Assembly (NCBI GenBank): GCA_013289665.1
Contig: JABCZN010000001.1
Coordinates: 558,001 to 622,000, forward strand
Direction of reading: 5' to 3'
DNA from: Acidobacteriota bacterium
GTDB lineage: Bacteria; Acidobacteriota; Terriglobia; Acidiferrales; UBA7541
Length of the DNA: 64,000 nt
Shown: positions 36,229-44,843 of the stretch, piece after piece
Layout: each line of letters starts with the position of its first letter
How positions within the stretch are numbered: the stretch's first letter is position 1
The notes under the pieces: model-generated
Told to the model about the DNA's origin: nothing
The model's input: the letters and a program-made list of their open reading frames with translations, nothing else
The model's database searches: none
Made by a program: the position numbers and the translations under genes

Positions 36229-37803
36229 ATGGCTGCAACTTCTCCGCTGCTAGATACTTTGCCTTCGATTGATCCCGCGACCGGCAAGGTTTTGCAATCG
36301 TATGAACGAACGTCACCGCTGGCTGTGCCGCAGCTTCTCGCCAATGCTCGCGCGGCGCAGCAGAGCTGGGCGAAGCGGCCTGTGGAGGAGCGCTGCGCTC
36401 AGATCGCAATCTTGAAAACGAAAATACTTGAGGCGCGCGATCTCCTGGCTGACGCTGTGGTGCGCGAATCGGGCAAGCCTCGGGCAGAGGCCAAATTTGC
36501 CGACGTGTTTGTCGCACTGGATTCCGCGGATTATTTCGCCAAACACGGCGCGTCTTTGCTGAAGCCGGAATCGGTGGCGCATCACAGCCTGGCGGCGAAA
36601 GCGAAGTCCGGGATGCTATTTTACGAGCCGCTCGGGGTGGTGGCGATTATCAGTTCGTGGAACTACCCCCTGGCCATCCCCATGGGCCAGATTGTCGCCG
36701 CTGTGGTTGCGGGCAACGGCGTGCTCTGCAAGACCAGCGACTTCACCCCGGAATGTGGCGAGTTAATTGACAAGCTTTTCCGCGATGCGGGATTTCCGGC
36801 AGACCTGGTCACGATTGTGCAAGGCGGAGGGGAAGTGGGCCAGGCGTTGATTGATGCGCGCCCCGACAAAGTTTTTTTCACGGGCAGCGTTTTTACCGGC
36901 CGGCATGTTGCAGAGGCATGTGCGCCGCTGCTGATTCCGAGCGTGCTGGAGCTTGGCGGAAAAGACGCGATGCTGGTTTTGGGCGACGCCGATGTGGAAG
37001 TTGCTTCGAGCGCCGCGGTTTGGGGCAGCTACACGAATTGCGGCCAGGTGTGCCTCTCCGTCGAGCGGCTTTTCGTGGAGCAATCGATCAGCGAGGTGTT
37101 TATCCAGAAATGCGTGGAGAAGACGCAGAAGCTCCGCCTGGGATCTGGCAGCGATCCGAATACGGAAATCGGCCCTTTGATCCGTCCTCAGCATGTGCAA
37201 AGGATGAGCGAACTTTTGGCGGATGGGGTGCAACACGGAGCGCAGGTATTGTGCGGCGGGCGACCGCGGCCGGATCTTGGACCGAACTTTTTTGAGCCGA
37301 CGGTGATTACCGGCGTGGACTCTTCGATGAAGCTTTTTCAGGACGAGACGTTTGGCCCGATCATGGCGATTCGGGTGGTTCGAGACGCGGAGGAAGCCGT
37401 CGGGCTGGCCAACGATACAGAGTTTGCTCTTTCTGCGAGCGTGTGGACCGGCGATCCGGAGCGTGGGAAGGGAATCGCACGGCGGTTGCGGGCGGGAACG
37501 GTGATGGTGAATGACCTTATCAGCGGCTTTGCGATTGCCGAGGCGCCTCATGGCGGCTGCGGCTTGAGCGGCTGGGGACGTACGCACGGCAAAGCGGGCT
37601 TCCTGGAAATGGTGCATGTAAAATATGTGGATGTGGACCGGTTGCCGCGGATGGAGAAGCCGTGGTGGTATCGCTATGGCGGCGATTTGGAAAAGGCCGC
37701 GGACGCGTTTCTGAAGTTTGAGTTTGCCGGCGGCATGTTCGCTCGGTTGCGTCATGCGCGCGCGGCGATGAAGACGATGTTTCGCGACCACGGGTTGAAG
37801 TAG
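36229..37803 (+). CDS. NAD(P)-dependent aldehyde dehydrogenase
   Basis: This 524-residue ALDH-superfamily enzyme oxidises an aldehyde to the acid. The NAD-binding region has LGVVAIISSWNYPLAIPMGQ, the catalytic Glu lies in VLELGGKDAMLVLGD and the nucleophilic Cys in NCGQVCLSVERLFV; GPIMAIRVV and the NPF-equivalent EAPHGGCGLSGWGRTHG follow. The C-terminal 40 residues (KPWWYRYGGDLEKAADAF onward) extend beyond a minimal ALDH. The ATG at 36229 was chosen by homology. Its stop is two bases before the next gene, so it heads an operon with a small Cys-rich protein and a LeuA-like synthase. The aldehyde is unknown; an operon-specific acyl or semialdehyde is possible. Confidence 0.9.
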   Translation: MAATSPLLDTLPSIDPATGKVLQSYERTSPLAVPQLLANARAAQQSWAKRPVEERCAQIAILKTKILEARDLLADAVVRESGKPRAEAKFADVFVALDSADYFAKHGASLLKPESVAHHSLAAKAKSGMLFYEPLGVVAIISSWNYPLAIPMGQIVAAVVAGNGVLCKTSDFTPECGELIDKLFRDAGFPADLVTIVQGGGEVGQALIDARPDKVFFTGSVFTGRHVAEACAPLLIPSVLELGGKDAMLVLGDADVEVASSAAVWGSYTNCGQVCLSVERLFVEQSISEVFIQKCVEKTQKLRLGSGSDPNTEIGPLIRPQHVQRMSELLADGVQHGAQVLCGGRPRPDLGPNFFEPTVITGVDSSMKLFQDETFGPIMAIRVVRDAEEAVGLANDTEFALSASVWTGDPERGKGIARRLRAGTVMVNDLISGFAIAEAPHGGCGLSGWGRTHGKAGFLEMVHVKYVDVDRLPRMEKPWWYRYGGDLEKAADAFLKFEFAGGMFARLRHARAAMKTMFRDHGLK

Positions 37804-37805
37804 AC

Positions 37806-38081
37806 GTGGAGGAGCGAACTTTGCCAGAGGAAACCACAGAAGACACGCTGGCGAGCACCGCGCCCAAAATCAAAACGCGCAAGCCGGAGCAGCGCGCTTG
37901 CGATGAGCGCACCGAGAAGGGCAGGCTCTGCGCGGGACATTTGAAGCGCTGGTATGACTTTCCCCCCGAGATCGAGGCTGTGGTAGGCAAGGGCGCGGAG
38001 GTCGATCGCTGCGGGTTCTGCAAGACTCTGTTTCGGCCGGACCCGAAGCAGCAGCCCAATAGTTACACACTTCGATACTAA
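37806..38081 (+). CDS. Small Cys-rich protein, possible zinc-binding
   Basis: This 91-residue product begins at a GTG two bases after the aldehyde dehydrogenase stop (a TTG at 37821 is an alternative). It has four cysteines and a histidine in a metal-site-like spacing: Cys32, Cys42, His45 (RLCAGHLKRWYDF) and Cys69/Cys72 (DRCGFCKTLFRPDPKQQ). The N-terminal 30 residues are acidic and Thr-rich, likely disordered. I do not recognise a named family. Placement between two metabolic enzymes with almost no gaps suggests co-translation. A zinc-ribbon-like structural or regulatory role is inferred from the cysteines alone. Confidence 0.62.
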   Translation: MEERTLPEETTEDTLASTAPKIKTRKPEQRACDERTEKGRLCAGHLKRWYDFPPEIEAVVGKGAEVDRCGFCKTLFRPDPKQQPNSYTLRY

Positions 38082-38105
38082 GCCGTGCAGGGAGACCTTT
38101 CATCC

Positions 38106-39344
38106 GTGAACCAAAACGAATGGATCCACGACTGGAATTCGGTTGGGCCGATGAGCATCGCACCCGGCACGCGCGTACTGCTGAACGACGAGACGCTGCG
38201 GGACGGGTTGCAGAATCCTTCCATTCAAGATCCGACCATTGAAGAGAAAATTGAAATCCTGCATCTGATGGAATCGCTGCAAATCGATTCCGTGAACATT
38301 GGCCTTCCCGGCGCCGGACCGCGTGCGCTGCGGCATACGGAAACGCTGGCTCGCGAGATTGCCACGAATCGGATGCGCATCAAGCCGAACTGCGCCGCGC
38401 GGACGATTGAGGCCGACATCCGGCCGATCGCGGAGATTTCGCAGCGCGTGGGCATCGCCATCGAAGCGGCTACGTTTCTCGGCTCCAGCCCGATTCGAAG
38501 ATTGGTCGAGGATTGGACCGTGGATCATCTGGAACGCACCACGGAAACAGCCGTCAAATTTGCCGTCGCGCAGGGACTCCCTTGCATGTACGTGACGGAA
38601 GACACCGTGCGTACCGATCCCGCGACGGTGAAGCGGCTGTATACGACCGCCATCCGCTGCGGAGCTCGTGCCATCGTACTGTGCGACACCGTGGGCCACG
38701 CGACGCCTCAAGGTGCTTACAACTTGGTGAAATTTGCGATGGAGAATGTGGTGAAGCCCTCCGGCGAAAAGATTCGCGTGGACTGGCACGGGCATCGCGA
38801 CCGGGGCCTCGATATCGCCAACTCACTGGCGGCCGTTGCGGCGGGCGCCGATCAGGTTCACGCCGTGGCGCTTTCGCTTGGCGAACGCGTCGGCAACACG
38901 CCGATGGAGCTCTTGCTGGTGAATCTCCGCCTGATGGGCTTGACGGAAAACGACCTGAGCTCGCTGAGGGCGTATTGCGAGACAGTTGCCAAGGCCACGC
39001 ACACCGTCATTCCGCCGAACTATCCCGTTTTCGGCAAAGACGCGTTCCGCACGGCCACGGGAGTACATGCCGCCGCAATCATCAAGGCACTCCGCACCGG
39101 CGACCGCGATCTTGCAGACGCGGTCTACAGTGGCGTGCCCGCGCATCTGTTCGGTCTAGAGCAAGTCGTCGAGATCGGGCCGATGAGCGGGAAGTCCAAC
39201 GTGTTGTACTGGCTCTCGCGCCACAACATCCCGGCCACCGACGAGGTGGTCAACCGCATCTTCGATGCCGCCAAGCAATCCTCCCGCGTGCTGACCGAGC
39301 AGGAACTGCTGGCTCTCTGCCCACCCTCCAGCACTCCGGCATAA
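38106..39344 (+). CDS. LeuA/homocitrate-synthase-like DRE-TIM enzyme
   Basis: This protein of about 412 residues belongs to the DRE-TIM metallolyase family, which condenses acetyl-CoA with 2-oxo acids (2-isopropylmalate, homocitrate or citramalate synthases) or cleaves such products. The metal-binding LLNDETLRDGLQNPSIQD and the HxH of RVDWHGHRDRGLDIANSL are clear, as is LGERVGNTPMELLLVNLRLM. The C-terminal part has NYPVFGKDAFRTATGVHAAA but no LeuA-type leucine-binding regulatory domain (LeuA is about 510 residues). Its reaction is therefore open. The GTG at 38106 has GGGAGA upstream; a GTG at 38085 is possible. It ends an operon with an aldehyde dehydrogenase. leuC and leuD lie 7 kb away, not linked. 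Confidence 0.8.
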   Translation: MNQNEWIHDWNSVGPMSIAPGTRVLLNDETLRDGLQNPSIQDPTIEEKIEILHLMESLQIDSVNIGLPGAGPRALRHTETLAREIATNRMRIKPNCAARTIEADIRPIAEISQRVGIAIEAATFLGSSPIRRLVEDWTVDHLERTTETAVKFAVAQGLPCMYVTEDTVRTDPATVKRLYTTAIRCGARAIVLCDTVGHATPQGAYNLVKFAMENVVKPSGEKIRVDWHGHRDRGLDIANSLAAVAAGADQVHAVALSLGERVGNTPMELLLVNLRLMGLTENDLSSLRAYCETVAKATHTVIPPNYPVFGKDAFRTATGVHAAAIIKALRTGDRDLADAVYSGVPAHLFGLEQVVEIGPMSGKSNVLYWLSRHNIPATDEVVNRIFDAAKQSSRVLTEQELLALCPPSSTPA

Positions 39345-39477
39345 TCTACTGATGCTAAAGACCAGGCGAAATTCGGGTAGTGGAAATGATTTTCGAATGC
39401 TCAACTCGCTGGAGACGTGACCAGATTTGGCGGAACTTTCATTGCCCAAAAGATTTATTCAGTATAGCTGGCCAATT

Positions 39478-39714
39478 ATGAAACCGATCAAACCGCTGTG
39501 CGGTCTGGCTCCTCTAGTAATGGCATTACTTTTTGTTTCTCCTCGTGTTCTTCCGCAGCAGGAAGCGGTTCCGAAGGCTGCACAAACAGATACCCCAGGG
39601 TCGTACCCGAATGCAACTGATGGTTTGCGGCGGAAGTCAAGAGGAGTGCAGCTTCGGTGGAACTTGAAGCGGTCCACTGGCAAAACTGTTTTCGACTTGG
39701 CCGCTTCGCGCTAA
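39478..39714 (+). pseudogene. Truncated secreted-protein remnant
   Basis: A short frame starts with a convincing signal peptide (LCGLAPLVMALLFVSPRVLP) after a TATAGC box, then reads SYPNATDGLRR. That last motif resembles the beginning of a domain seen in secreted acidobacterial proteins, as I recall it, but the sequence then turns basic and ends after 78 residues. I read it as the 5' end of a gene whose rest was lost. The remaining spacer from 39345 to 39792 holds nothing else I can recognise. A genuine small protein is possible. Confidence 0.3.
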
Positions 39715-39792
39715 AATGGCGGCGTGGATTATCCCGCGCCCCCGATTGTTTCCTGCAAGTCGACTTGGCCCGTGCGACTGCCAATTGGTACA

Positions 39793-41070
39793 GTGAAACG
39801 CGTTGCCGTTTGCGCTATTCTTCTGGTCATGCCAATTCGCTCCGCCCTCTCGCAGGCCGCACGGCCCCTCTCCTCGTCTTCCCTTGCGGAGCAGCCGCAG
39901 GTGCGCGCGGCACTGGATTGGTTTGCCAAGAATCTGAAGTGGATCAACGACCTGCAATCCGCGCTGACGGAAATTCCCGCTCCTTCGTTTCAGGAGGAAA
40001 AGCGGGCCGCCTCCGTGAGGGCGGTATTTGCCGCGGAAGGCCTGCCGGTTCAAACCGATAAGCTTGGCAACGTGATTGCGGAACTTCGCGGCGCAAACGA
40101 CAAAGAGTGCATCCTGATTGCGGCGCATCTCGATACGGTTTTTCCCGCGGACACGAACGTGAAAGTTCAGCACGAAGGCGATCGCCTGCTTGCCCCGGGA
40201 ATTTCCGACAATGGCACAGGCCTCGCAGCGATTGTGGCGATCGCGCGCGCGCTTCAGGCGGCTAAAGTGCGACCGCAGCGGACGATTCTGCTTGCCGCGA
40301 ACGTGGGGGAAGAAGGCGAAGGGAATTTGCGCGGCATGCGTGCCCTGATTGATGGCTACCGCACCAAGCTCCGCGCCGTTATTGTTCTTGATGGCTCCGG
40401 CACGGATCACGTTACCACCAAGGCGCTGGCATCGCGGCGGCTGGAAGTGGTCATCACCGGACCGGGCGGGCATAGCTGGTCTGATTTCGGGATGGTGAAT
40501 CCTATCAACGCGCTGGTGCGCGGCTCGGTGCGCTTCATTAACACGAAGATTCCCGTATCTCCTCGGACTACCTTCAATCTCGGGCAGGTGGAGGGCGGCA
40601 CTTCGGTCAACTCGATTCCTCACGAAGCGAAATTGAAGGTGGATCTGCGGTCGGAGAGCGAAGACGAACTCGTGCGCCTGGAATCGGCGCTGCGCGATTG
40701 CATCTCGACTGGCGTGAAGGACGAAACGGAGAACGCGCGCGATCGCAGCAAAGGCAAGCTGGAATGGACAGTGGACCTGATCGGCAGCCGGCCTGGAGGG
40801 GAATTGGGCGCCGATTCCCCGTTGCTCGCTGCGCTGCGCGCGGCGGACGATTACCTGGGGAACCAATCGAGAATCGAGCGTTCTTCCACCGACGCGAATA
40901 TTCCGTTGTCCCTGGGCATCGAAGCAATTGCGATCGGCGCGGGCGGCAATGGCGGCGGCGCGCATTCTCTGCAGGAGTGGTATGAACCGGCCGGGCGCGA
41001 AATGGGCTTGCAGCGCGCGATGCTCACGCTGCTGGGCGTCTCCGGTGTGGCGCCGGAAAAGGCGCGCTGA
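39793..41070 (+). CDS. Secreted M20-family peptidase
   Basis: This protein of about 425 residues is a two-zinc M20 peptidase. The GTG at 39793 gives a neat signal peptide (VAVCAILLVMPIRSALSQA); a GTG at 39724 is also open. Ligands are seen in IAAHLDTVFPAD (His, Asp), PGISDNGTGLAAIVAIARAL (bridging Asp) and AANVGEEGEGNLRGMRAL (general-base and ligand Glu). A dimerisation domain follows, with VVITGPGGHSWSDFGMVNP and QVEGGTSVNSIPHEAKLKVD, and a late metal-site His in GGGAHSLQEWYEP. It removes residues from peptides or acylated amino acids, probably in the periplasm. It is followed after two bases by the amidohydrolase gene. Confidence 0.9.
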   Translation: MKRVAVCAILLVMPIRSALSQAARPLSSSSLAEQPQVRAALDWFAKNLKWINDLQSALTEIPAPSFQEEKRAASVRAVFAAEGLPVQTDKLGNVIAELRGANDKECILIAAHLDTVFPADTNVKVQHEGDRLLAPGISDNGTGLAAIVAIARALQAAKVRPQRTILLAANVGEEGEGNLRGMRALIDGYRTKLRAVIVLDGSGTDHVTTKALASRRLEVVITGPGGHSWSDFGMVNPINALVRGSVRFINTKIPVSPRTTFNLGQVEGGTSVNSIPHEAKLKVDLRSESEDELVRLESALRDCISTGVKDETENARDRSKGKLEWTVDLIGSRPGGELGADSPLLAALRAADDYLGNQSRIERSSTDANIPLSLGIEAIAIGAGGNGGGAHSLQEWYEPAGREMGLQRAMLTLLGVSGVAPEKAR

Positions 41071-41072
41071 CG

Positions 41073-42773
41073 ATGCGGAGAGCGGCACGCCTTATCTTCT
41101 GCCTGGGAACGATTAGTCCTTGTTTCTTCGCTGGGCGCGCAGCGTTTCCGCAAGCCAGCGAACCTCTTCACAAGACAACGTATTACCTGCACGGGCGGAT
41201 TTATACCAACGATCCCCAGCAGCCATGGGCCTCCGCGATGGCCGTGCGCGACGAAAAAATTCTGTGCATCGGCTCCATCGAGCACATCATGCTGGATTGC
41301 GGCGGGTCAAAGTCAGAGGCCGAGATCGTTCAGTTAAAGGGCCGTTTCGTGATGCCGGGCTTCAATGACGCGCACACGCATCTGGGCGGCGCGGGGCGCG
41401 ACAAGCTTACGCTGGATTTGAAAGGAACGGACTCGCTTGCCGAACTGCAGCAACGCGTGAGGATTGCCGTTGCGCAGCACAAGCCCGGCGAGTGGGTTGT
41501 CGGCAGTGGCTGGGACCAGACGCGCTGGCCGGAAAAGACGTTTCCTCATCGCCAGGATCTCGACGAAGTTTCCCCCAACAATCCCGTATTCCTGTTGCAC
41601 GTTACGGGACACGTGGCGGTGGCGAACTCACTGGCCCTGAAACACACCGAGATTACCGAGGATACGAGCAATCCCACGGGCGGGGAAATCGAGCGCGATG
41701 CCGCGGGGAACCCCACCGGCATGTTCAAGGAAGGCTCGGCGATGGAGTTCGTCGAGCAGAAAATCCCGGAGCCGACGAACGTAGAGCGCCGCCGGGGCAT
41801 CGAACTCGTCTTAGAGGAACTGGCGCGCAACGGCGTGACCTCCGCGCAGGATAATTCAGCCTGGGAAGACTTCCTGGTCTATCACGACCTGAAGGAAGAG
41901 AAGAAACTCACAGTTCGCATCACCGAGTGGCTGCCGTTCATGGCGCCCTTGACGGAATTGCAGAATATGCGCTCCGAGGGCGGCACAACCGACCCGTGGC
42001 TGAAAACCGGCGCTTTGAAGATGGTTGCCGATGGCGCGCTTGGGTCACGCACTGCTGCGATGTTGGCGCCGTACTCAGACGATCCGGACAACCGCGGAAT
42101 CATGACCATCGAGCCGGAGAAGTTGAAAGCGATGGCCTTGGAGCGCGACAAATTGGGCTTTCAACTGGCTTTTCACGCGATCGGAGATCGCACCAACCGC
42201 GTCGCGCTGGACGTCTTCGAATCCGTGCTCCGTGTCAACGGCACGCGCGACCGCCGCGACCGCATCGAACATGCGCAGGTCGTCGCGCCGGAAGACATCG
42301 CGCGATTTGGCACGTTGCACGTCGTCGCCTCCATGCAGCCTTCGCATCAGAGCAATGACATGCGCTGGGCCGAGCAGCGCGTTGGACCCCTGCGCATCAA
42401 AGGCGCTTACGCGTGGAATTCCATTCAGAAGTCTGGGGCAACGCTGGCCTTCGGCACCGATTATGACGTCGAGTCCATTAATCCATTTCGCGGATTGTAC
42501 GCCTGCGTCACGCGCGAATTGCCAGAGGGCGGCCCCGCCGGCGGCTGGCAGCCCCAGGAAAAGATCTCTTTGGACGAGTGCATCCGCGCCTACACCATCG
42601 GATCCGCGTACGCGCAATTTGAAGAGGGCAGGAAAGGCGACCTGAAAGTGGGGAAATACGCCGACTTCATCATCCTTTCGCAGGATCTGACCAAGGCCGC
42701 GCCGAAAGAGATCCTCAATATGGAAGTCCTGCAAACCGTCGTCGGCGGCCGCACCGTTTATCAAAAGAAATAG
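41073..42773 (+). CDS. Secreted metal-dependent amidohydrolase (YtcJ-like)
   Basis: This 566-residue protein belongs to the amidohydrolase-3 / YtcJ group. A signal peptide (LIFCLGTISPCFFAGRAAF) precedes the small beta domain YYLHGRIYTNDPQQPWASA, where the barrel begins. Metal ligands are visible in PGFNDAHTHLGGAG (HxH), FHAIGDRTNRVALD and LAFGTDYDVESINPF, with the family marks VVGSGWDQTRWPE and MVADGALGSRTAAML. The C-terminal end GKYADFIILSQDL is typical. Substrates in this group are mostly unknown cyclic amides. It starts two bases after the M20 peptidase gene and is likely co-expressed with it, giving a two-enzyme exported hydrolase operon. Confidence 0.9.
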   Translation: MRRAARLIFCLGTISPCFFAGRAAFPQASEPLHKTTYYLHGRIYTNDPQQPWASAMAVRDEKILCIGSIEHIMLDCGGSKSEAEIVQLKGRFVMPGFNDAHTHLGGAGRDKLTLDLKGTDSLAELQQRVRIAVAQHKPGEWVVGSGWDQTRWPEKTFPHRQDLDEVSPNNPVFLLHVTGHVAVANSLALKHTEITEDTSNPTGGEIERDAAGNPTGMFKEGSAMEFVEQKIPEPTNVERRRGIELVLEELARNGVTSAQDNSAWEDFLVYHDLKEEKKLTVRITEWLPFMAPLTELQNMRSEGGTTDPWLKTGALKMVADGALGSRTAAMLAPYSDDPDNRGIMTIEPEKLKAMALERDKLGFQLAFHAIGDRTNRVALDVFESVLRVNGTRDRRDRIEHAQVVAPEDIARFGTLHVVASMQPSHQSNDMRWAEQRVGPLRIKGAYAWNSIQKSGATLAFGTDYDVESINPFRGLYACVTRELPEGGPAGGWQPQEKISLDECIRAYTIGSAYAQFEEGRKGDLKVGKYADFIILSQDLTKAAPKEILNMEVLQTVVGGRTVYQKK

Positions 42774-42856
42774 CGAAGCAACGAGGCAGGGAGCGGAGAG
42801 GCAAAGAGCCACATCTTCTGACAGCCGGTTCAAAATTGATTGCGGCGCGTCATCAG

Positions 42857-44731
42857 CTAGAGAAAATCCACCGAGATAATTTCCGCAAGGCTTTTTTCGT
42901 CGGGCGAAGCGGCGAAGGTGATTTTCGCCTTTCGCCCTTTCCACTGTTCGCAGGGGACGGCAGAAACGGTGGAGTTCTTGCCGGCGACCAGCAAGGCGAT
43001 TTTCGCAGAGTCAGCCGCGGCCAAAAGCAGTGTCTTACCAAGAATGGCAAAGCGCACGTTCGTTATGGAGGAAGCGGTGCAAGTTGCCTCCTGAATCAGC
43101 CCTTCCTCTGTTTGGCTGGAAGCGGACTGCAATCCATACTCCCGGTCGCCGCCAGCCTGCGGGGGCGCGTCAGCCGCAGTCGTCGAGGAAGTTGCCCCGG
43201 ACGGAAGATTCGTGGCGTTTCCCGTGGTAGCCGATGGATTCTGGTGGGCCGTCAGGCGTTTGGCAAAAGACTCCACAAGATCTTTTTCCGAGGGAGTACG
43301 CGCCGTTTTCCGCATGGTGTCGAGAAGCTTGATCGCATCTTGGTCATGATTGATGGCTAAAAGGGCGTCGCCGATATCTACCCTGAAGTTATAATTCGCA
43401 GGCTCCAGGGTCGAGGCCCTGACTGCGGCATCGAATGACTTTGGCTTAGTGTCATCCTGCTGGCGGTAGGCAACGGAAAGAAAGCCATAAGCAGGGGCAA
43501 ATTCAGGATTGAGAGAGATTACTTTTTGCAGGTTGGCGATAATCTGGGGAGTGAAATCCTTCGTGTAGCCCGCGGTTCGAAGGAGCAAAAGAGCGCGGAA
43601 GTGATAGGGGCGGAAATCGCGCTGATCGAGACCGATGGCTTTGTTGAATTCAGCGAGGGCGCCGTCATTGTCGTGCTGGAGGTAGTCCACGTAGCCGATG
43701 CCGACGTGAGCGGCGGCCAGGTCCGGCTGCTGCTCAAGGGCTTGGTTGAACATCTCCTTGGCCTGGGCGGCATGATTGATATGAGCAAGGAATTCGCCCT
43801 GGACCGTGAGAGCTTCGGCGGAGGTCATTTCGCGCACCGGATAGGCCTGGGGGGAGATAGGGGCTTGCGGTTTATAGCTCTCAAAGTGAAACGAGGTCTG
43901 CCTGGAATACGATTCGATGACGGCTTGCAGGTGGTTAAGATCGCCGAAGGCCTGCTTTGCCGCCGCCTCGGAGTCGTTGGTGTCCTCATAGGCTTTCAGA
44001 TATTTAGCGAACCACTGGCCCTTGCGCGCGTCGGGCTCGTTCAGCATGTAATGAATGATGGCCCAAGCCTCCGCGTGAAAGAGGAAGGCCTTATCCTCCA
44101 CATTGAGCAACGGAGAGCGCATGTCCGAGGAGAAAATATCTTTTAGCGGAATCAACCTCAGCCTCAGTCTATCCAAATATTGAAGTTGCGCCCTGCTGAC
44201 GTGGCCGACTCCGATTTCTCCCGAACCAACCAGGGTATTGGCGAAATATTCGCAGAGCCCGACATCGAACCAGGTGGGAAGTGAAGGAAAGTTGAGGCGG
44301 AGGACGAGGCCGGTGTAGTCGTAATAAAGATTGTGGTAGGGATTCTCCCTGCTTCCGCCAATATCAGTACGCAACACGGCAAAGTTGCGGTCCAGGCTGG
44401 GTATAAAAACACCTGTGGGACGCGCGCGGTCCCTCGCCAGCCAATAGTCGGGGAGGAGGATTTTCATGGAGTCTTCGTTTTTGACAGCGATAACGCTGGT
44501 GGGTTTGCCGGGGTCCAGCCGCAAGGCCGGAAAAGTCTGGAGAAATACGGCGCGGATTTCTTCAATCTGGTTGGCGATACGGCGAGCGTCAATCTCGCCG
44601 GCGTTGCTGAAGACGGTGAAGTGCGCGCTCCGCACCTCCACCCAGCGATCCGAACAAATGGCTCGGGGGGGCATGAAAAAGGGGCACAACAGCAGACAAA
44701 GAAGGGAAAATCCAGATTTTCGGGCGATCAT
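42857..44731 (-). CDS. Secreted TPR protein with a degenerate metallopeptidase domain
   Basis: This 624-residue protein has a signal peptide (LLCLLLCPFFMPPRAIC), an N-terminal domain beginning WVEVRSAHFTVFSNAGEID, and C-terminal TPR repeats (about 330-490, for example LAAAHVGIGYVDYLQHDNDG). The N-terminal domain resembles the DUF1570 / peptidase-MA-like proteins of Acidobacteriota, where the metal motif reads about HEYTH followed by LxEFxxN. Here the site reads YYDYTGLVLR and VGLCEYFANTLV, so both zinc histidines are replaced and only the downstream Glu remains. It is probably a binding protein rather than a peptidase. A beta-rich tail (about 540-624) ends the chain. The ATG at 44731 gives the signal peptide. 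Confidence 0.72.
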   Translation of the reverse strand: MIARKSGFSLLCLLLCPFFMPPRAICSDRWVEVRSAHFTVFSNAGEIDARRIANQIEEIRAVFLQTFPALRLDPGKPTSVIAVKNEDSMKILLPDYWLARDRARPTGVFIPSLDRNFAVLRTDIGGSRENPYHNLYYDYTGLVLRLNFPSLPTWFDVGLCEYFANTLVGSGEIGVGHVSRAQLQYLDRLRLRLIPLKDIFSSDMRSPLLNVEDKAFLFHAEAWAIIHYMLNEPDARKGQWFAKYLKAYEDTNDSEAAAKQAFGDLNHLQAVIESYSRQTSFHFESYKPQAPISPQAYPVREMTSAEALTVQGEFLAHINHAAQAKEMFNQALEQQPDLAAAHVGIGYVDYLQHDNDGALAEFNKAIGLDQRDFRPYHFRALLLLRTAGYTKDFTPQIIANLQKVISLNPEFAPAYGFLSVAYRQQDDTKPKSFDAAVRASTLEPANYNFRVDIGDALLAINHDQDAIKLLDTMRKTARTPSEKDLVESFAKRLTAHQNPSATTGNATNLPSGATSSTTAADAPPQAGGDREYGLQSASSQTEEGLIQEATCTASSITNVRFAILGKTLLLAAADSAKIALLVAGKNSTVSAVPCEQWKGRKAKITFAASPDEKSLAEIISVDFL

Positions 44732-44843
44732 AATGCGAAGTATATTCGTGACACCAATGGAACTGCAAGGCATCCTCTTTGCCGTTGTGCAAGAGTTCGT
44801 GCTCGATTAAGTTGGGCAGCCTGAGAGACAGGGAGGAAACACT

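Noticed and set aside
38106..39344. Calling the LeuA-like enzyme leuA
   Set aside because: It lacks the LeuA C-terminal regulatory domain and is in an operon with an aldehyde dehydrogenase, while leuC and leuD are elsewhere, so the leucine role is unproven.
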